Below are positions 61,408 to 64,000 of a DNA stretch of 64,000 nt, one piece after another. Source of the DNA: Candidatus Methylomirabilota bacterium (GTDB lineage: Bacteria; Methylomirabilota; Methylomirabilia; Rokubacteriales; CSP1-6); NCBI GenBank assembly GCA_035764725.1, contig DASTYT010000153.1, positions 24,462-88,461 on the forward strand, in the 5' to 3' direction. Both the position numbers and the translations under genes were made by a program. How positions within the stretch are numbered: position 1 is the stretch's first letter; every line of letters starts with the position of its first letter. Under the pieces are notes generated by a model. The model made no database searches. It worked only from the letters and a program-made list of their open reading frames with translations, and was not told the origin of the DNA.

Positions 61408-62598
61408 CTAGGCGATCACGCGCGAGCCGCGCAGGGCCGCGATCTCGCCCGTGGAGAGGCCCAGCTCGCGCAGCACCTCGTCGCTGTGCTCCCCGGCGGC
61501 GGGCGCGGCATGGCGCACCGAGCCCGGCGTGTCCGAGAGCTTGATGGGCACGCCGAACTCCGTGATCTTTCCGTGCACGGGATGCTGGAGCTCCACCACC
61601 ATGTCACGCGCCTGGAGCTGGGGGTCGCGCACCATCTCGTGGGGCTCGTAGACCTTGCCCACGCACACGTCCGCCTTGACGAGGAAATCCCACCACTCGT
61701 CCCGCGTGCGGGTCTTGAGAATGGCCTGGATCTCCTCGCGCGCGCGGATCTCCTCGGCATTGGCCTCGCGGACGAACTGATCGGGCTTGCGGGAGAACCG
61801 GGCGAGGTCGGGGCGGTCGATCGCCTTGCAGAAGTTCTCCCAGAGCCACGGCTCGGTGCAGCCGATGGTGAGGAGCTTGCCGTCGAGGGTGTCGTAGATC
61901 GCGTAGTAGGGGTAGGAGCCGCCGAGGAAGCCCGCGCCGCGCTTCGGCGCCATCCCGTCGCTCCAGTAGAAGCGCATGTTGGGCGTCGCGGCGAGCAGGG
62001 CCACCGAGGTGTCGAGGTAGGACACGTCCACGAGCTGGCCGCGGCCGGTGCGCTCGCGCGCGAAAAGCGCGAACATGATGCCGAGGGCGCCGTGCATGCT
62101 GGCGCCCGCGTAGTCCGCGACGATGTTCAGCGGGATCGCCGGCTTGCGATCGGCCTCGCCGATGAGGTTCAGCACGCCCGCCAGCGAGAGATAGTTCATG
62201 TCATGGGCGGGATAGTCCCGATAGGGTCCGTTCTGCCCGAAGCCGGAGAGCGAGCAGTAGACGATCCGTGGATTCAGGGCGCGGATCGTCTCGTAGTCGG
62301 CTCCCAGCCGCTTCATCACGCCGGGGCGGAATCCCTCGACGATCACGTCGGCCTTCGCGGCGAGCCGCTTGAAGAGGGCCTGGCCCTCGGGGGCCTTCAG
62401 GTTCATGGCGAGCGAGCGCTTGTTCCGGTTGACGTAGGCGAAGGCGGCGCGACGCTTCACGTCGGGCGGCTCGGGGGTCTCCGGCGGCGTCTCGACCTTC
62501 AGCACCTCCGCGCCCATGTCCGCGAACAGCATGCCGGGCAGCTCCGCCGGCGGGACGCGCGCGAGCTCCAGCACCTTGATTCCGTCGAGGACGCCCAT
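61408..62598 (-). CDS. CaiB/BaiF family III CoA-transferase, racemase-like
   Basis: The 396-residue protein has KVLELARVPPAELPGMLFADMG, VNRNKRSLAMNLKAPEG and FGQNGPYRDYPAHDMNYLSLAG. The HDMNY motif and the lack of a partner dehydratase match alpha-methylacyl-CoA racemase (AMACR) more than a CoA-transferase, and the HD pair would be the acid/base residues. CoA transfer is the alternative. A clear AAGGAG precedes the ATG. Confidence 0.85.
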   Translation of the reverse strand: MGVLDGIKVLELARVPPAELPGMLFADMGAEVLKVETPPETPEPPDVKRRAAFAYVNRNKRSLAMNLKAPEGQALFKRLAAKADVIVEGFRPGVMKRLGADYETIRALNPRIVYCSLSGFGQNGPYRDYPAHDMNYLSLAGVLNLIGEADRKPAIPLNIVADYAGASMHGALGIMFALFARERTGRGQLVDVSYLDTSVALLAATPNMRFYWSDGMAPKRGAGFLGGSYPYYAIYDTLDGKLLTIGCTEPWLWENFCKAIDRPDLARFSRKPDQFVREANAEEIRAREEIQAILKTRTRDEWWDFLVKADVCVGKVYEPHEMVRDPQLQARDMVVELQHPVHGKITEFGVPIKLSDTPGSVRHAAPAAGEHSDEVLRELGLSTGEIAALRGSRVIA

Positions 62599-62611
62599 GA
62601 AGGGTCTCCTT

Positions 62612-62649
62612 CCCCCTCACCCAGCCCTCTCTCCCGAGGGAGAGGGGGG
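62612..62649. repeat. REP-like palindrome
   Basis: CCCCTCACCC is followed by CCCTCTCTCCC-GA-GGGAGAGGGGG (62625-62648), a long hairpin in the gap between two minus-strand genes. It resembles short palindromic repeats scattered through many GC-rich genomes. It may act as an mRNA stem. Confidence 0.55.
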
Positions 62650-62662
62650 AGAGGAGTGGTGG

Positions 62663-63421
62663 TCAGCGGTAGCAGTCCGGGGCCTTGAGGGCCGATTTCC
62701 AAAATTCCGGATCGTGGCTGGGAAAGATGCGCCCACCCGTCGCGCGCGCGAGCGTCTTCAGCCGCTTGATCGAGTGCATGGCGCGCGTGGGGTCCCACAC
62801 CACGCCGGGCGGCGTCTCCTTGTCGATGGATTCCTGCCAGTAGCAGGAGTCGCCCGCGAGAATCACGGGCCCCGACTGGGGCAGCTCGACCAGGAGCGAC
62901 TGATGCCCGGGCGTGTGGCCGTCGCTCCGGACCGCCGTCACGCCGGGCACGAGCTCGGAGTCGCCGTCCAGCAGGCGCCAGCGATAGTCTGGCAGATCGA
63001 AGTTCTTCCGGTAGTAGAAGCTCGCGAAGAACGCCGCGGGATAGTGCGCGTAGGCGTACTCGTCCTTTTGCACCACCAGCTCGGAGTCCTGGAAGAGATA
63101 GGCCCCACCCGCGTGGTCGTAGTGGAGATGCGAGAGCACGACCAGATCGACGTCGCCCGGCTCGAGGCCGAGGCCGTCGAGGCGATGGACGAGCAGGTCC
63201 TCGTCGCCGAAGCGGGCGAGGGGGTCGTTCCGGAGCAGGCCGGGCACCGCGCGCGGCGACACGCCGGTGTCGAACAGCACCACGGCGTCGCTGGTCCGCA
63301 CGATGTAGCAGGTGATCGGGATCTGGACCCGCTCGGCGGAGCGCTCGCCGTAGAAGAGCCCACTACGCTCGAACCCCATGTAGCCGTTCTGGAGCGCGTA
63401 GAGCCCCTCGACGGCCGCCAT
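62663..63421 (-). CDS. MBL-fold lactonase-like hydrolase
   Basis: The 252-residue protein has the metallo-beta-lactamase motif SHLHYDHAGG, the second histidine pair region DGHTPGHQSLLV and the metal-bridging Asp in ILAGDSCYWQ. Relatives such as AiiA hydrolyse N-acyl homoserine lactones. The exact substrate cannot be told. It begins 9 nt after the DtxR stop and is on the same strand. Confidence 0.87.
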   Translation of the reverse strand: MAAVEGLYALQNGYMGFERSGLFYGERSAERVQIPITCYIVRTSDAVVLFDTGVSPRAVPGLLRNDPLARFGDEDLLVHRLDGLGLEPGDVDLVVLSHLHYDHAGGAYLFQDSELVVQKDEYAYAHYPAAFFASFYYRKNFDLPDYRWRLLDGDSELVPGVTAVRSDGHTPGHQSLLVELPQSGPVILAGDSCYWQESIDKETPPGVVWDPTRAMHSIKRLKTLARATGGRIFPSHDPEFWKSALKAPDCYR

Positions 63422-63430
63422 GCTCCGCGC

Positions 63431-64000
63431 CTAGCGCGCCGCCGAACGGGCGCGCTTCACGCGCGAGGATCCGCGACCGCCCGTCTCGGGCGGGTCCTTC
63501 GGGTCGTACACCCAGATCTTGCCAGAGGCGGCCAGGCCCATCGTGACGGTTCGGCCCTCGAGGAGGACGCTGATGGTGCCGGCGTAGGGCGCGACCTCCT
63601 TGATGGTGAGCCGTGCACCCGGGCGAATGCCGCTCTCCCACAGGAAGTGCAGGAGCTGGCGGTCGGCCTCGGCCTCCTCGGTGATGCGCTCCACCGTGAG
63701 GTCCTGGCCCGCGTGGGCCTGGCTCAGCGGGATCGGGTTGTGCGCCTCCGGCGCGGGCATGCCGGGGATGGGATTGCCGTGCGGGCAGGTGCTCGGCATC
63801 CCGAGCTGCTCGGCGAGACGCTCCTCCACGACCGGAGACAGCGCGTGCTCGAGACGATGCGCTTCGTCGTGGGCGCGCGACCAGTCGAGCCCGAGCACGT
63901 CGGTCAGCCAGCGCTCGAGCAGGCGGTGGCGGCGCGCCATGGTCTCGGCGATGCCGCGGCCCTTGGTGGTGAGGCGGATCTCCTTCTTGCCCGCGAGGCG
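63431..64000 (-). CDS. DtxR/MntR-family metal-dependent repressor (5' partial)
   Basis: Only the C-terminal 189 residues are in the window; the winged-helix start lies beyond 64000. What remains has the end of the wing (KKEIRLTTKGRGIAETMARR), the dimerisation and metal site (LGLDWSRAHDEAHRLEHALS, then STCPHGNPIPG with the metal-ligand Cys) and a C-terminal FeoA/SH3-like domain (LTIKEVAPYAGTISVLLEGR). These repressors bind Fe2+ or Mn2+. It is followed by the MBL gene. Confidence 0.9.
   Translation of the reverse strand, partial: RLAGKKEIRLTTKGRGIAETMARRHRLLERWLTDVLGLDWSRAHDEAHRLEHALSPVVEERLAEQLGMPSTCPHGNPIPGMPAPEAHNPIPLSQAHAGQDLTVERITEEAEADRQLLHFLWESGIRPGARLTIKEVAPYAGTISVLLEGRTVTMGLAASGKIWVYDPKDPPETGGRGSSRVKRARSAAR

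Noticed and set aside
62612-62660. CRISPR-like or transposon-end repeat
   Set aside because: Only one unit is present, with no spacer series or transposase; a single REP-like palindrome is the simpler reading.

Overview
This is a chromosomal window of very high GC content (about 70% by eye). It is densely packed with genes, which often overlap by 4 nt (ATGA or GTGA). Outer-membrane lipoproteins, an AsmA-type protein, a TatA-like protein and a PEP-CTERM protein point to a diderm bacterium. The metabolic mix (F420-type LLM oxidoreductase, CaiB/BaiF family III enzyme, orphan substrate-binding proteins, hydantoinase, MmgE/PrpD) resembles uncultivated soil or subsurface lineages such as Candidatus Rokubacteria (Methylomirabilota). 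That placement is inference. I see no IS element, phage module, CRISPR array or rRNA. The one RNA gene is a tRNA-Gly(CCC).

Layout. 1-7159: the C-terminus of a TPR regulator, then a tightly coupled surface-glycan locus (CapK/PaaK-like ligase, GT2, UGM-like FAD protein with a membrane tail, small membrane protein repeating that tail, GT39-like protein). 7156-16666: threonine dehydratase, isoaspartyl peptidase, family-5 uracil-DNA glycosylase, MFS transporter, an M16 protease pair (one active, one without HxxEH) around a DUF2569-like protein and a frameshifted GNAT, an Slp lipoprotein, an unknown exported protein and a one-cysteine thioredoxin-like protein. 16750-25630: quinone oxidoreductase, AsmA-like protein, methyltransferase, citrate synthase, then a coupled run GT2 - FIST - DapF-like (both catalytic Cys are Ser) - two membrane proteins. 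25644-33542: SDR, membrane protein, substrate-binding protein, cobalamin-binding-type protein, RidA, PilZ, Nudix, PEP-CTERM protein with a sigma54-like promoter, DAHP synthase, methyltransferase. 33628-38179: catabolic operon (CoA ligase, LLM flavoenzyme, enoyl-CoA hydratase, zinc MDR). 38274-46026: APH-like kinase, HicB-like protein, decayed PaaI thioesterase, MATE pump with divergent HxlR regulator, TatA-zinc-domain fusion, lexA with a small membrane protein, frameshifted GAF/HD-GYP protein. 46122-52637: operon of RecA/KaiC-like ATPase, AlkZ-related protein and CCA-adding-type enzyme, then two tandem family-5 substrate-binding proteins and the tRNA. 52694-64000: AzlCD exporter with divergent CGNR protein, MpaB-type oxygenase, carbamoylase-hydantoinase-MmgE/PrpD operon, HD protein, beta-propeller lipoprotein, AMACR/CoA-transferase-like enzyme, lactonase-like MBL protein and a DtxR-family repressor cut by the window end.

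A recurring regulatory theme is visible directly. At least ten genes have a TTGnnn-N17/18-TAnnnT-like promoter whose -10 box ends only about 4-10 nt before the start codon, with no Shine-Dalgarno sequence. These genes are probably read from leaderless or near-leaderless mRNAs. In three cases the -35 TTG mimics a start codon. I used this geometry to choose several starts.
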